A stretch of 64,000 bases of DNA from Profundicola chukchiensis (GCF_029664245.1 NZ_JANAIE010000004.1:240038-304037); one strand, 5' to 3'; counted from the first letter of the stretch, positions 17,701-27,042 are shown. The notes: generated from the letters alone by a model not told the origin. A program made the numbers and translations.

Positions 17701-17779
17701 TTCACTCAATTTCCAAACTTTACCAGATGAGGCTGGATATTGGTTAGATACCTGTGAATATATATTAAAAGTTAATTAA
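14753..17779 (+). CDS. SrfB-like protein with Hsp70/actin-type ATPase fold
   Basis: This 1008-residue protein matches the length and layout of the SrfB family. After an N-terminal domain of about 250 residues the actin-fold motifs appear: phosphate-1 loop DIGNSATC (from residue 259), phosphate-2 loop DIGAGTTD (from residue 574) and an adenosine-type motif VLSGKPASL (near 773). SrfB is encoded with SrfC in enterobacterial srfABC loci and was named as a putative virulence factor; its biochemical role is not settled. It heads an operon of at least twelve genes, and the next gene, encoding an SrfC-like P-loop protein, starts 6 bases after its stop. I infer a cytoplasmic nucleotide-driven component of an envelope machine. 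Confidence 0.82.
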   Translation: MKRISLIANSSIQYYKFKSKIDLDFGKQNRVYYHEPFDEVSFSFILDPLLLVKKNGTDLYYRKQDLLDKNQLINGNLIGNSDLDDLTSYHNVYVEGNLKNALKHYQRKWIPLPFFKNNMINRDTLYPTDWVRVYIDCDDNFESAKIVLSIDTALARSENDYTGPKLSLNPEENKFRLYHDDLNLTKYLANKESSSSWIEMYLSQMYYEKNPELQYDKPVKQFEASYILLIHWLSSLIDMPEIQLFANEGKKKSVDLVIDIGNSATCALLFENNDNDSSFEFENVKKLKIQDYSNPHLEYDDPFPMNLIFSEPNYGDLDNEFYHNNKFITPSFVRIGFEAERLINQSITDLSLGYELKTYNSSPKRYLWDHAPAEREWEFNPQSNKQVKKVYLSGISDQIKIDGELVEGNQLSGSKSLFSRSSLMKFVFLEMLVHAYIQINSFEFRQEHGNMTVPRRLDRITISCPTGMIQHEQIMLRKAAEDACKLLNNYADYYYELKSDSFWFEVPEITPSVKDLSKDLSQLEEKVDWNYDEATSSQLVFLYSMFAKKLKSNNYVIDHYFFKNKEYITLGSIDIGAGTTDIMINRYSLKKENEIDFLNPQPLFWDTFKNAGDDMLREIIQRIVIEGDPNRNIDGGDVVDGVGQYAKSIGISDVAEKLNGFFGKDSNQMGYKARVVRKAFIQQIAIPIAMEFLKAANSDEQKIKTFEEIIDRPFKNKEILKYFEKHFGFNILDIKWLITKERVNETVEAVFDSLIRQISVVMNQFDCDYVVLSGKPASLNSLENMFRKYLSISPVNLVNLNNYWIGRWYPFADNNGYIEEPKTVVSVGALIALMTGKTMKINDLRLNTVPLREKLVSTADYIINNENSVKKEILTPKKNDHMLSVPKLPFQIGYSKYLEKNYPYSDLYSIQLNSSEIDRRVRMKYPGRDERYIEDQINVEKGAILTNMPLKISLIREFDESKEILQIESVEDAEGNDKPVNYFSLNFQTLPDEAGYWLDTCEYILKVN

Positions 17780-17785
17780 GAGAGT

Positions 17786-20560
17786 ATGAATCATTATACT
17801 GAAAATCAGATAAACGAAATCAAATCTTATATTGATGATAAGTCTAACCTAATTCAGCAAACTATTGATTGGGTAGATTTAAACTTGAAGTATGAGGATA
17901 GGAGTGATTTGTTACTCAAATTAAAAGGTGCAAACAATACTTTAAAGAAAATCTCAACAAATATCCATAGCAAACCAGTTATGGCTGTTTTTGGGGCGAG
18001 TCAAGTGGGTAAGTCCTATTTAATCAAAAGTTTATTAAGTTCTGAAAGTGAACCCTTCTTAATTAAATATGGTGATAAAAGTTTTGACTTTTTAAAAGAT
18101 ATTAACCCTCCTGGTACTGGCGCTGAAAGTACAGGAATTGTTACAAGGTTTAGTATAGATAATGTTGTCAAGTTTCAGGATTTTCCGATTAAGGTAAAGT
18201 TACTGAGCCCTAAAGACATCTTAATTATTATTTTGGATGCTTATTTCTTGGATCTGAAAGAGATTACTTCTTTTATCAATAGAAATGATATAGAAGTTCA
18301 CATAAAGAAACTAGAATTAGCTAAAGATGAATTCAAACAGAATGTGCTTTCGGAGTATGATGTTTTAGAAATTAAAAGCTATTTCGAGAATCACTTATCT
18401 AAGCATAGCATTATTTTCGAAGGGTTGAATGAAACTCGATTTTTTGAAAGAATAGCTAGAATTATAGGCTATTTTGATAAGGATATGTGGGTGCAAATCT
18501 TTGGGATTTTATGGAATAAAAACGAAGATCTAACTCAACTTTTTAATCGATTAATAAATCATTTACACCAAGTTAATTATGCTAAAACAGGATTTCTACC
18601 TATAGAAAGCGTTTTGCGTGGGCATGGTGAAATATTAGATGTAAAGAATTTACTGAATCTGAATGCTGATAGTGCTTATATCACATTTAAAGCTGATAAC
18701 GGAGAAGAATGTCAGATTAACAAGACTTATTTATCTGCCTTGATTTCTGAGTTGATTTTTACCATTCCAGAAGAGCTAAAGAATAAAAAGGAATTCCTTG
18801 AAAACTCAGATTTATTAGATTTTCCTGGTGCTAGAACAAGATTAGGAATTGAAGCTAATAGTATTCATAAGAATATATCTCAAATGCTATTGAGAGGTAA
18901 GGTTTCTTACTTATTTAATAAGTATACAGATGACTTTAGTATAAATAATTTATTATTCTGTATTAACGACAAGCAGTTGGAGATTAATGAGTTATCCTAC
19001 TTGTTGTTTAACTGGATATCTAGAAATATTGGGAAATCGGTTGAGGAAAGAACTTATTCATTAGCAGATGTAGAGATTCCACCATTGTTTGTCATTTTCA
19101 CCTTCTTCAATAATCAATTGAGGTATGATACGACTAATGATGAAGGCTTTTTGACGAATTCTGAAGTTTTAAATAATAAATGGCAAACGAGGTTCATTAG
19201 ATTCTTTGAAAATGAAATCGTGACTAATGCTAGGAACTGGCATAAGAAGTGGAGTTTATCTTCTGGTAGTTTTAAGAACTTTTATTTACTCCGAGATTAT
19301 AAATACTCTGATGATACTTATGCTGGTTTTGAGAATGAAGGAAGAGAGCTGAAAATTAGAGACGAAAGAGTTAGTTTTTTACAGGCTCTTAAGGAATCAT
19401 TTACAAACTTTGGTTTTGTCAAGGTACATTTTAGAAATCCGCAAAAATCTTGGGATGAGGCTACTGAGTTAAATAAAGACGGATCTAATTTGATCATTGA
19501 AAATTTAGCTAAAGTTTCGAACAATAAGGCTAAAATCAATCATTATCTCAATTTATTGAATTCTACAATTGAGGAGTTAAAGTTAGACTTGGTGAAATTT
19601 ATCCATACAGATGATATCACTGAATTGCGTAAGAAAAACATGAATGCTGTTACACAGTTTCAGTTACAATTCACCATGGCGCTTACCAAAGATTTTAATT
19701 TGTTCAATAAATTTATAGACATACTTTCCATTCAACCGGTAGATATTTTCAACTTATTGAATGAAAATATGGTAGTGGATGTAGGTCAAGTTGATGAAGT
19801 AAAAGAAAATTCTACAGCGCAACTTTTAATGATTACATATCCAGAGTTAGAAAATGCACAATCTCAAGAAGAAGTTTACGATATTTTAAAATCTAGATTG
19901 TGGTTAAGTTCTAATGAAGAGGTAGAAACTCACTTAGATTCAATGGAGGTTAAGGTTACAGATTTATTTAAAAGTAGAGCTAATACTAAAACAAAATCTG
20001 AAATCTATACAGAATTGGTCTTAGATCACTGGGAAGACTATATAGATGATCTTGATAATTTTGAAGTTCTTATTCAAAATGGTGTAAATCAGTCGAATAT
20101 TGAGTTTGTTTTAAATCATTTTAAAACCATTTTACAAAAGCGTAATATTTCTAATAAACTTGTGAAAATCTTAAATGAAGTTGTATCTGAAATAGATGTG
20201 AATAGAGGACAAGAAGAGTTCTTAGCTGAGACATTTGCGCTTATTATAAATGATGTTGTATATAACCTAGATTTAAACTTCATAACTGAAGATGAGAAGC
20301 AAGAGATTAGAAAAATGACTTCAGACAGAATTGGCTCTAGTTTCGAGTATAAACATCCTGTTGATGATCAGACTATAGCAGCTTTATTTAATAATGAAAA
20401 TTTAGATGTTAGAACTTTAGCCATGGAGAAGTATAAGCGCTGGATGGACTTTTTGAGAATCTCATTCATTATCAATAGTGGTTTTGTGAACTATAATGAA
20501 AAAGCTAATGATGAATTAAAGAGTCTAACTCAAAAATATCAAATCTATAATCCAAACTGA
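17786..20560 (+). CDS. SrfC-like P-loop NTPase
   Basis: This 924-residue protein begins with a P-loop NTPase core: Walker A GASQVGKS (from residue 70), a switch-like TGAESTGIVTRFS segment, and DFPGART (Asp345), which resembles the DxxG motif of GTPases. Large helical regions follow. Size, motif spacing and position directly after an SrfB-like gene support the SrfC family, which is distantly dynamin-like in organisation. There is no signal peptide or membrane segment, so it is cytoplasmic. Which nucleotide it uses cannot be told; no clear NKxD motif is visible. It probably works with the SrfB-like ATPase. Confidence 0.75.
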   Translation: MNHYTENQINEIKSYIDDKSNLIQQTIDWVDLNLKYEDRSDLLLKLKGANNTLKKISTNIHSKPVMAVFGASQVGKSYLIKSLLSSESEPFLIKYGDKSFDFLKDINPPGTGAESTGIVTRFSIDNVVKFQDFPIKVKLLSPKDILIIILDAYFLDLKEITSFINRNDIEVHIKKLELAKDEFKQNVLSEYDVLEIKSYFENHLSKHSIIFEGLNETRFFERIARIIGYFDKDMWVQIFGILWNKNEDLTQLFNRLINHLHQVNYAKTGFLPIESVLRGHGEILDVKNLLNLNADSAYITFKADNGEECQINKTYLSALISELIFTIPEELKNKKEFLENSDLLDFPGARTRLGIEANSIHKNISQMLLRGKVSYLFNKYTDDFSINNLLFCINDKQLEINELSYLLFNWISRNIGKSVEERTYSLADVEIPPLFVIFTFFNNQLRYDTTNDEGFLTNSEVLNNKWQTRFIRFFENEIVTNARNWHKKWSLSSGSFKNFYLLRDYKYSDDTYAGFENEGRELKIRDERVSFLQALKESFTNFGFVKVHFRNPQKSWDEATELNKDGSNLIIENLAKVSNNKAKINHYLNLLNSTIEELKLDLVKFIHTDDITELRKKNMNAVTQFQLQFTMALTKDFNLFNKFIDILSIQPVDIFNLLNENMVVDVGQVDEVKENSTAQLLMITYPELENAQSQEEVYDILKSRLWLSSNEEVETHLDSMEVKVTDLFKSRANTKTKSEIYTELVLDHWEDYIDDLDNFEVLIQNGVNQSNIEFVLNHFKTILQKRNISNKLVKILNEVVSEIDVNRGQEEFLAETFALIINDVVYNLDLNFITEDEKQEIRKMTSDRIGSSFEYKHPVDDQTIAALFNNENLDVRTLAMEKYKRWMDFLRISFIINSGFVNYNEKANDELKSLTQKYQIYNPN

Positions 20561-20565
20561 TTGTT

Positions 20566-21285
20566 ATGAAATTATTTTATCATATTTCTACTGAAAGTTA
20601 CGCACCTATATCTCATGACAACAGTTATTTATTCAATCATTATGATAGGGTTAATAACTTCATCAAGACTAAACTAGACGCTAAGTATAGAAATGTTTTA
20701 GCTAAACCAGTACAAAGAAATTATAATATTGAGTGGTTCTCTCCTTATGATGGATTGCAAAAACATGATGCTGTTGAAGGAGAATTTGCATTACGTGAGT
20801 ATTGGAAGTTTAAAAAGACTTTGGACAGCTTTATCCAAAATTTAAACGTAGCCCAAGATAAAGATGCTCAAAATTGGGCAGATTTATTAAATAAAGTATT
20901 TAATGCAGAAGACAACATCATCTTTACGAATGGAAAGGAGATAAGTCTCATATGGGGATGGAAGTTTGAAGAAAATAATAATTATACTCCTCAAATTTTA
21001 GAACCAGAACCGTTTGTAGAAGAACCTATTGAGGTTGAGGAAATAGAAGAGCCAATCTCTATACCTGAACCAATTGAAGAAAAATTCGAGCCTGAGCCTA
21101 AAGAGGAAGAGTTAGACTTATTCTTAGTAGAGGAAGTACCAGTTGAAGATGAACCAGTTGAAGAAGAGAAGGGGTTTTTAGAGTTTTTAAAAGAGTTTGC
21201 AGCTAATTATTGGTGGTTATTAATCGTCTTACTTAGTCTTATTGCGCTGATATTCATATATTATTTAATAGTATCATATTCCTAA
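20566..21285 (+). CDS. Single-pass membrane protein with acidic Pro/Glu linker
   Basis: This 239-residue protein has a soluble N-terminal domain (about 1-135), a long proline/glutamate-rich linker (about 140-205), and one C-terminal membrane helix (WWLLIVLLSLIALIFIYYL). There is no signal peptide, so the soluble domain faces the cytoplasm, tethered by the acidic linker. I do not recognise the domain. It starts 6 bases after the SrfC-like gene, and a 178-residue protein with an N-terminal membrane helix follows 12 bases after its stop. It is likely the adaptor that docks the cytoplasmic ATPases on the inner membrane; this is inference from topology and order. Confidence 0.65.
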   Translation: MKLFYHISTESYAPISHDNSYLFNHYDRVNNFIKTKLDAKYRNVLAKPVQRNYNIEWFSPYDGLQKHDAVEGEFALREYWKFKKTLDSFIQNLNVAQDKDAQNWADLLNKVFNAEDNIIFTNGKEISLIWGWKFEENNNYTPQILEPEPFVEEPIEVEEIEEPISIPEPIEEKFEPEPKEEELDLFLVEEVPVEDEPVEEEKGFLEFLKEFAANYWWLLIVLLSLIALIFIYYLIVSYS

Positions 21286-21296
21286 AACCCAATTAA

Positions 21297-21833
21297 ATGA
21301 GAAGTAACTTTTTTTATAGAAACTGGTGGCTGTTTTATCTCCTAATGTTTGTGCTTTTGGGAGTGTTGATTTATGCCTTATTGTGGGGTAGGAATTTAGA
21401 TAATAATGCTATTCAAAATAGAAATTTAATAGGTCAAAACAAGGATTTAATTCAGAGGTTAAATGATGCTGATAGACTAAATCAAAATTTAATCAATGCA
21501 TTAGAAGAATGTCAGAATAACCAAACAACTGATATTGTTCAATGTAATGCAGAGGTGAATTCTGGAGGACATGGGTTTACATCGACTAAACATGATTTAG
21601 GAAATAGATCTGGGATGGTTGTTATAAGTTATCATGCACAAACAATTCCCGATAAATTTGAGGTGATTTATAATGGACAAAAAGTAGCCTCAACCAACGA
21701 CTTTGTATCTGGTCAGGGCCAATTATCATTTAGATATGAGGCAGGCCAGGGTAAACCTAACTTTTGTATAGTTCAAGTAACCGGACCAGACGAATCTACT
21801 GCTTGGGATTATGTAGTTAATTGCCCTCAATGA
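21297..21833 (+). CDS. Membrane-anchored periplasmic protein with coiled coil
   Basis: This 178-residue protein has an N-terminal membrane helix (WWLFYLLMFVLLGVLIYALLW, residues 9-29), an asparagine/leucine-rich coiled coil (about 35-75), and a C-terminal beta-rich domain of about 85 residues with cysteines that could pair. The beta domain (ISYHAQTIPDKFEVIYNG, then WDYVVNCPQ) looks like a small beta sandwich of the kind that accompanies secreted peptidases; I cannot name it. Its stop overlaps the start of the subtilisin gene by 4 bases (ATGA), pointing to coupled translation and probably to a physical partnership with that protease. Confidence 0.65.
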   Translation: MRSNFFYRNWWLFYLLMFVLLGVLIYALLWGRNLDNNAIQNRNLIGQNKDLIQRLNDADRLNQNLINALEECQNNQTTDIVQCNAEVNSGGHGFTSTKHDLGNRSGMVVISYHAQTIPDKFEVIYNGQKVASTNDFVSGQGQLSFRYEAGQGKPNFCIVQVTGPDESTAWDYVVNCPQ

Positions 21834-23227
21834 GAAAGTTTCCCTTAACATATTATTTTATACTAGGCTTAATTTTTTTACTAGCCATAGCACTTTGGGT
21901 ATTCATGTTTTGGAATTCTAATCATGGGGCAAATCAACAATATGATTATGATCAAAATAACCCTATTAGTAGAATTGGTAATAATCCAATTATTCCCATA
22001 GGAGGAGGAAATAATACAGGAAATAATACAGGAAATATTCCCCCTAATTTAATTGGTTATAGACCTATTCAGAACCCAAACTTAATAGATGATGACGAGA
22101 GTAAAAGACAAATAGTTTCTGATTTGGTGAATGTTGCAATAAAAGATTCCGTGAATAGAATTGAAGATTTTATTCAAAGTTTTAATTCTACATACGACAC
22201 CAATGATTATGTTATCAATTACGTAGATACATTAATTAATTATGCTCAAATTAAAGTACCTGAGGCGGAGCGAGTTAATTTTAAAACGGGTATAAAGTCA
22301 AAACTAGATCAGTTTAGTCTATTAGTTTGGGATGAAACAATTTTTAAATCAAACGCAACTAAGTCGACATTACAACCCAATTGGCATTTGGATAAAACTG
22401 GCATTTCTAGATTGAATTATGTGTTTCAACCTGATTCAGTGACCATAGCTATAATAGATAATGGCTTTGATTTATCTCATCCATCTTTCACTAGAAAGAA
22501 CCCAAAAACATTTAATGCAACAGATGGTTCAAGTGATGTTTCACCGGGTCCAAAAAACCATGGAACTCATGTAGCTTCTATAGCATTAGGGAGTAATATA
22601 AACGATATAGAAGGGGTATGCCCTAGTTGTAATATTATGCCGATTAAAGTAGAGGATAATAATGGTATTTTGAGTTCTAATTATATTATTAAAGGAATTT
22701 TATATGCCATTAAAAACAAGGCGGATGTTATAAATCTGTCTTTAGGAGCTAGCATTGGGACTTCGAATATTCCAATTGCTTATCAAGAAAACTTTATAGG
22801 TAATGGCGCAAAGGATGAAGAAGCTTTTTGGAAAGAACTATTTGAATATGCTGAAAACAATAAGACTATTTGCGTTTTAGCCGCTGGTAATGATAATATA
22901 TTAACAGGCTTTGATCCGTTTCAGAGATCAAAAGAAACTATAAAAGTTGGAGCGATTGATTCTAATGGACAAAAAGCAAGTTTTTCAAACTTTGGAAAGA
23001 ATACTACGATTTATGCTCCTGGAGTAGAGATTTTTGGAGCTAAACCCAATCGTCAATTTGAGCCACAAAGTGGTACAAGTATGGCAGCTCCCATAGTTTC
23101 GGGATTTGTTGGACTTCTTAAAAGTGTTGATAAAAATCGAGACTTCGATCAAATAAATAAATTACTAATTAAAAACTCAGAAATACAAAATGGGTTAAGA
23201 GTGTTAACCTACAAAACATTGAATTAA
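21830..23227 (+). CDS. Membrane-anchored subtilisin-family (S8) serine protease
   Basis: This 465-residue protease has an uncleaved N-terminal membrane helix (residues about 8-26), a Gly/Asn-rich linker, a pro-like region, and an S8 catalytic domain with Asp210 (IIDNGFD), His247 (HGTHVAS), the oxyanion Asn in AAGND, and Ser417 (GTSMAAP). All three catalytic residues are present. The domain should lie in the periplasm. I choose ATG 21830, which forms ATGA with the preceding stop, over the in-frame TTG at 21821. It could process substrates or components of the surrounding cluster, or act as an effector. Subtilisins are uncommon inside SrfB/SrfC neighbourhoods as far as I know. Confidence 0.9.
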   Translation: MRKFPLTYYFILGLIFLLAIALWVFMFWNSNHGANQQYDYDQNNPISRIGNNPIIPIGGGNNTGNNTGNIPPNLIGYRPIQNPNLIDDDESKRQIVSDLVNVAIKDSVNRIEDFIQSFNSTYDTNDYVINYVDTLINYAQIKVPEAERVNFKTGIKSKLDQFSLLVWDETIFKSNATKSTLQPNWHLDKTGISRLNYVFQPDSVTIAIIDNGFDLSHPSFTRKNPKTFNATDGSSDVSPGPKNHGTHVASIALGSNINDIEGVCPSCNIMPIKVEDNNGILSSNYIIKGILYAIKNKADVINLSLGASIGTSNIPIAYQENFIGNGAKDEEAFWKELFEYAENNKTICVLAAGNDNILTGFDPFQRSKETIKVGAIDSNGQKASFSNFGKNTTIYAPGVEIFGAKPNRQFEPQSGTSMAAPIVSGFVGLLKSVDKNRDFDQINKLLIKNSEIQNGLRVLTYKTLN

Positions 23228-23228
23228 T

Positions 23229-24194
23229 ATGAAACAAGAAAACTTTTTATTTGTTGACATTGTGTCGGCAATCTTTTTATTGCTTTTAATGGTCGGGAAT
23301 TTATTTGGCCTATTATATATTACAGACGGCAACTTCCCGGTAAGTGTTTTAATAAGTTTGTTTATAGTTGTATGCTACTACTTTGTGATACAGTTATTAA
23401 AACGAAATAAAGAAAAAATGGTGAATAAATCATTTATGGTGCCTGAAACCTTATTTTTCTTTGTGTTCATAATCTTTGGCTTGGCGAGTTTATTTTTCTT
23501 GACTCATTTTATTAATGTTGAAATGAATGCGAAAGATAAAATTATAGCTGATACCGATGCTAAAATTCAAGAGTTAATTAATTTACCAGAAGCGTATAAA
23601 GAAGTTGCAGAGAATGAAGTTTTAGAATTCGACGGAGACTTATCTAGCAAGCTACAGGCTTATAAAAGCAATCCAACAAATGAACTAAAGAGCACTTTGC
23701 TTTCGACTCCATATTCTATAGATTCGCTGGTGTTAAATACGCCAAGTTATATTAATGTAAGAGAGGTTACTGATTCTAGATTAGAGCATTTAAACTACCA
23801 GATAAATCAGAACTATAAGGAACTTGATGAGTCTATAGTCTTTCCTGCTGAACAGTATCAAAATGTCTTTTTAAACTGGCAAAGAATGAATGTCGTTTCT
23901 TCATATGAGGGACTAAACTCATTTATAGAAAGAAGCTACGCTTCGGTAAATGAAAAATTAGATGAGTTGCCTAGAGATGTTGCACACTTTGAATATGAAG
24001 AAGGCATGGATACATTACCATTGAATGATCCTATTGCTTTAAATGAAATGTACAAACCTGACTATATCATTCCTAGTGTTAGTGTTGTTTTATTGCATCT
24101 TTTCATATTAATACCATTCTTTACGCATAGGGTTAGAAAATATAATAAAACGAATAGAGAAAAAGGCGAAATTAAAGGTGGACATAGAATCTAA
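23229..24194 (+). CDS. Four-pass membrane protein with periplasmic domain
   Basis: This 321-residue protein has three hydrophobic helices in its first 95 residues, a helical soluble region of about 185 residues that should lie outside the cytoplasm, and one more helix (about 280-300) before a short basic tail. I do not recognise the family. It begins one base after the protease stop. Its end overlaps or closely abuts the GTPase gene, depending on which start that gene uses. Topology suggests a transmembrane link between the cytoplasmic NTPases and the periplasmic parts. Confidence 0.65.
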   Translation: MKQENFLFVDIVSAIFLLLLMVGNLFGLLYITDGNFPVSVLISLFIVVCYYFVIQLLKRNKEKMVNKSFMVPETLFFFVFIIFGLASLFFLTHFINVEMNAKDKIIADTDAKIQELINLPEAYKEVAENEVLEFDGDLSSKLQAYKSNPTNELKSTLLSTPYSIDSLVLNTPSYINVREVTDSRLEHLNYQINQNYKELDESIVFPAEQYQNVFLNWQRMNVVSSYEGLNSFIERSYASVNEKLDELPRDVAHFEYEEGMDTLPLNDPIALNEMYKPDYIIPSVSVVLLHLFILIPFFTHRVRKYNKTNREKGEIKGGHRI

Positions 24195-24204
24195 AAAAAT
24201 TGAA

Positions 24205-25461
24205 ATGGAAAAACATGTAAAGGAGCAAGTTCTTAGAAATTGTAATTTATTACCTATAAGTTCACTAGACAAAATAGTGGCTGAAGGTCATGTAACAATA
24301 GAAGAGTTTAAAAATTATAATCTAGAAATTTCTAAAGTCAATGAACTTTTAGAATTAGAAGCAAAAAGAAATGGAACATTTATTCCAGAAGAAGTAGTTG
24401 AAGAAGAAGATTTCTTTGTGCCTAACCATATAGACCAACCTAAATCTTCGGCTGCTAATAAACAGGATTTGCTAAATAAAATTCTTGAAGAAACCATAGA
24501 TGCAGATGATATAAAAGATCTACTAATATCTAATGTATTAAGCTTTGATGATTTATTAGAGGGTGGAATTAATCCAAGAATTGTAAATTCTTTAAGGCAT
24601 TTTATTCAACCTGCATTAGTAAAGACCTATACAGTTGATAAGTTACCTATCATGGAAGAAGGTCGTACTGACTTGTTTTTTATTGGGGTTCCCGCCGCTG
24701 GTAAATCTACTATGTTAGCAGGTATGATGAAATATGTTCATCAAGAAGGTATTATGATACCAGATTCTTATAATAATGCGGGGAATGTTTATAGTGAATA
24801 CCTTATAAGTGGTATCAACAAAGGATTATTACCAAGAGGTACTGTAGCTGGATCTTATAATTACATTGCAGCATCGATTAAGGATAAGGGAGGAAAGTCC
24901 CATCCATTTAATATAGTGGAAGTGGCCGGTGAAAATTATATTAAAATTTTTAATGATGGTCTGCAATCACAGGAAGTAAAGGGATTTGTTGATTATATTA
25001 AAAATAGAAATAAGAAGATTTTAATATTTGTAATTGATTCCTTAGCTCACCATACTCAAATGGAAACATTCACTGATAACGTTGATCAGAGTATTGCATA
25101 CTCAAACATTATTAGCATGTTTAAAGATTCAGGTGTATTAAAAAACGTGGATGCTATTTATTTAGTAGCTAATAAATTCGATGCCATAATGAATACCAAA
25201 TATTTTGGTAGTGCTGAAAAGGAAAGCGACTTAGCTGTACAATTTTTAAATGAGGAATTTAAAAGTTTAATCAATATTTGTAAAGACGCTAGAGATAATA
25301 GTAAACATAAATTTGAAATTAAGGTCTTTCCATTTTCTATTGGATCCGTTAGTTATGATAAAATTTTAACTCACTTCGAACCTAAGTATTCTGAGGTTAT
25401 TGTTAGCAATGTTCTAGAAGATAGCTTTGTCGTAAAAGGAGGGAAATTTTGGAAATTTTAA
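24205..25461 (+). CDS. GTPase-like P-loop protein
   Basis: This protein (418 residues from ATG 24205; a GTG at 24178 would overlap the previous gene by 17 bases and add 9 residues) carries a P-loop GVPAAGKST (around residue 161), a VEVAGE segment in the place of the DxxG motif, and VANKFDAI, which fits the NKxD guanine-specificity motif. This combination is typical of divergent Ras-like GTPases found in bacterial multi-gene conflict or signalling clusters. The N-terminal 140 residues are helical and acidic. It lacks a signal peptide and is cytoplasmic. It is the second P-loop protein of the operon, next to the SrfC-like one, and probably controls assembly or recruitment. Confidence 0.75.
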   Translation: MEKHVKEQVLRNCNLLPISSLDKIVAEGHVTIEEFKNYNLEISKVNELLELEAKRNGTFIPEEVVEEEDFFVPNHIDQPKSSAANKQDLLNKILEETIDADDIKDLLISNVLSFDDLLEGGINPRIVNSLRHFIQPALVKTYTVDKLPIMEEGRTDLFFIGVPAAGKSTMLAGMMKYVHQEGIMIPDSYNNAGNVYSEYLISGINKGLLPRGTVAGSYNYIAASIKDKGGKSHPFNIVEVAGENYIKIFNDGLQSQEVKGFVDYIKNRNKKILIFVIDSLAHHTQMETFTDNVDQSIAYSNIISMFKDSGVLKNVDAIYLVANKFDAIMNTKYFGSAEKESDLAVQFLNEEFKSLINICKDARDNSKHKFEIKVFPFSIGSVSYDKILTHFEPKYSEVIVSNVLEDSFVVKGGKFWKF

Positions 25462-25482
25462 AATTTAATAAAAAGTAGTAAA

Positions 25483-27042
25483 ATGAGTAATATCGCGATA
25501 ATAATTCAGAGAACGTATAATGGTTTGTCGACTGAATATTCTACAATGCCTAAGAATCAATTATCAAACTTCAGTTCAGTATTAATTGATGAGCGTACAG
25601 ATTCAGCGCAAATTGCTCCGAATGGAGTCTATTATTCTGTCATGAATTACAATAACATAAAAGTATATTCTTTTATCAATGCATCTATTAAAGACGTAAG
25701 TAAGCGTGATGGTTTTTATGCCGTTCGTTTACTTGTTGGAGCTAGCTCTAATATTAAGAATGTAGAAAATGTATTAAATAAAATAGCTCAGAGATATCAT
25801 AATTCAATTCAGACCAATAGTCAAGCTATTCAAGACTATAAAGATATTTTGGCTGAAGCTCAGGTAGAGACTAATAAAATAATTAAGTCAAGAGAATTAA
25901 GTAGCTCAGACAAATACTATTTTCTAAAAGATGCAGGTCAAAGTGTAAGTGAGTTATTGAATTCTAAAGCTGCTAGCTATGTCAACCTACTTTATATCTT
26001 TAAAAATGGAGAGGCTATACCAAACGCAATCTCTCATTTTAACTTTCAGCCAGCACAGCAATTAGAAACTCGTTTAAATATAATTTCTGTTGATAACTCA
26101 TCGGCTCATTTAAGTAAAATATTGATCAATAATCAGGAGGTTAGTGGAAGTCTTGGTGAGCAAATTAAATTACTCGTTCACCAAAATGATGAAATAATAT
26201 CTATAAATAAGGATAATGAAAGAACATTACACAGTCCAAATCACTCTCATATAAAAATAGCGGGTCCTCGGTTAAGAGATATACCTGAATCTAGAAGTAA
26301 TAATCAAAGAAATATGGAAGACTTCAGTCCAAGGTCATTTATGTTAGGAGCAGGATTAGTTTTATTATTAGCTGCTCTATCGCTTGGTGGCTTGTATTTT
26401 TTAAAGTACAAACCATTGCAAAAAGAGATTAAAGAAAAGCAAAACGAAATTTCCAATTTAGATGAAGTCAAAAAGGAATTAGAAAATTATGAAAAAGCTG
26501 ATGCATTAGGTATAATAAAAGACGAACAGGGTAATAAATATGCTATTGTTAATGGGGTTGTGTTAAAAGGGAATGTTAATGGTAAATATGAATACATTCT
26601 GACAAATAAATTTTATGCTATAGATGAAAATACTATAACTAAAGTATCTAAAGATAACAAGATTAAAAAAATTGAAAAGGAATTTGGGTTTGATTTAATT
26701 AAATCATCTAATAATCAAGTCAATACTGATAGTGGTTCAAGTAATAAAGAAAATGATTCTAACCCTAGTGGAAATTCAGGTAATAATAGCACTCAAACAT
26801 CTGGAAAAGATTCTAACGATGGATCTGAAAATAGAAAAACTAACGGAAGTAATTTGCATAACAATGCAAAAAGTTCTAGTAATACAGGAAGTGGACCTAA
26901 AAGTAGTAAGGAAAAATCTGGAGGTGAGACAGGTGGTTCAAAGGATGGTGCAACCGATAAAAATACATCTACATCAGATGGTGACAACTCTAATAACAAT
27001 AAAGACATGTTAGAAGAGGCAGGGGATATAATGGATAAATAA
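25483..27042 (+). CDS. Membrane protein with long Ser/Asn-rich tail, partner of the GTPase
   Basis: This 519-residue protein has a soluble N-terminal part (about 280 residues, no signal peptide), one membrane helix (about 285-308, FMLGAGLVLLLAALSLGGLY), a short coiled coil, a compact domain of about 60 residues, and a low-complexity tail (about residues 405-510) almost entirely of Ser, Asn, Gly, Asp, Lys and Thr. The soluble part should be cytoplasmic and the tail periplasmic. Its position right behind the GTPase gene suggests a GTPase-interacting membrane component; I cannot assign a family. The tail could be a flexible spacer through the periplasm. Confidence 0.65.
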   Translation: MSNIAIIIQRTYNGLSTEYSTMPKNQLSNFSSVLIDERTDSAQIAPNGVYYSVMNYNNIKVYSFINASIKDVSKRDGFYAVRLLVGASSNIKNVENVLNKIAQRYHNSIQTNSQAIQDYKDILAEAQVETNKIIKSRELSSSDKYYFLKDAGQSVSELLNSKAASYVNLLYIFKNGEAIPNAISHFNFQPAQQLETRLNIISVDNSSAHLSKILINNQEVSGSLGEQIKLLVHQNDEIISINKDNERTLHSPNHSHIKIAGPRLRDIPESRSNNQRNMEDFSPRSFMLGAGLVLLLAALSLGGLYFLKYKPLQKEIKEKQNEISNLDEVKKELENYEKADALGIIKDEQGNKYAIVNGVVLKGNVNGKYEYILTNKFYAIDENTITKVSKDNKIKKIEKEFGFDLIKSSNNQVNTDSGSSNKENDSNPSGNSGNNSTQTSGKDSNDGSENRKTNGSNLHNNAKSSSNTGSGPKSSKEKSGGETGGSKDGATDKNTSTSDGDNSNNNKDMLEEAGDIMDK

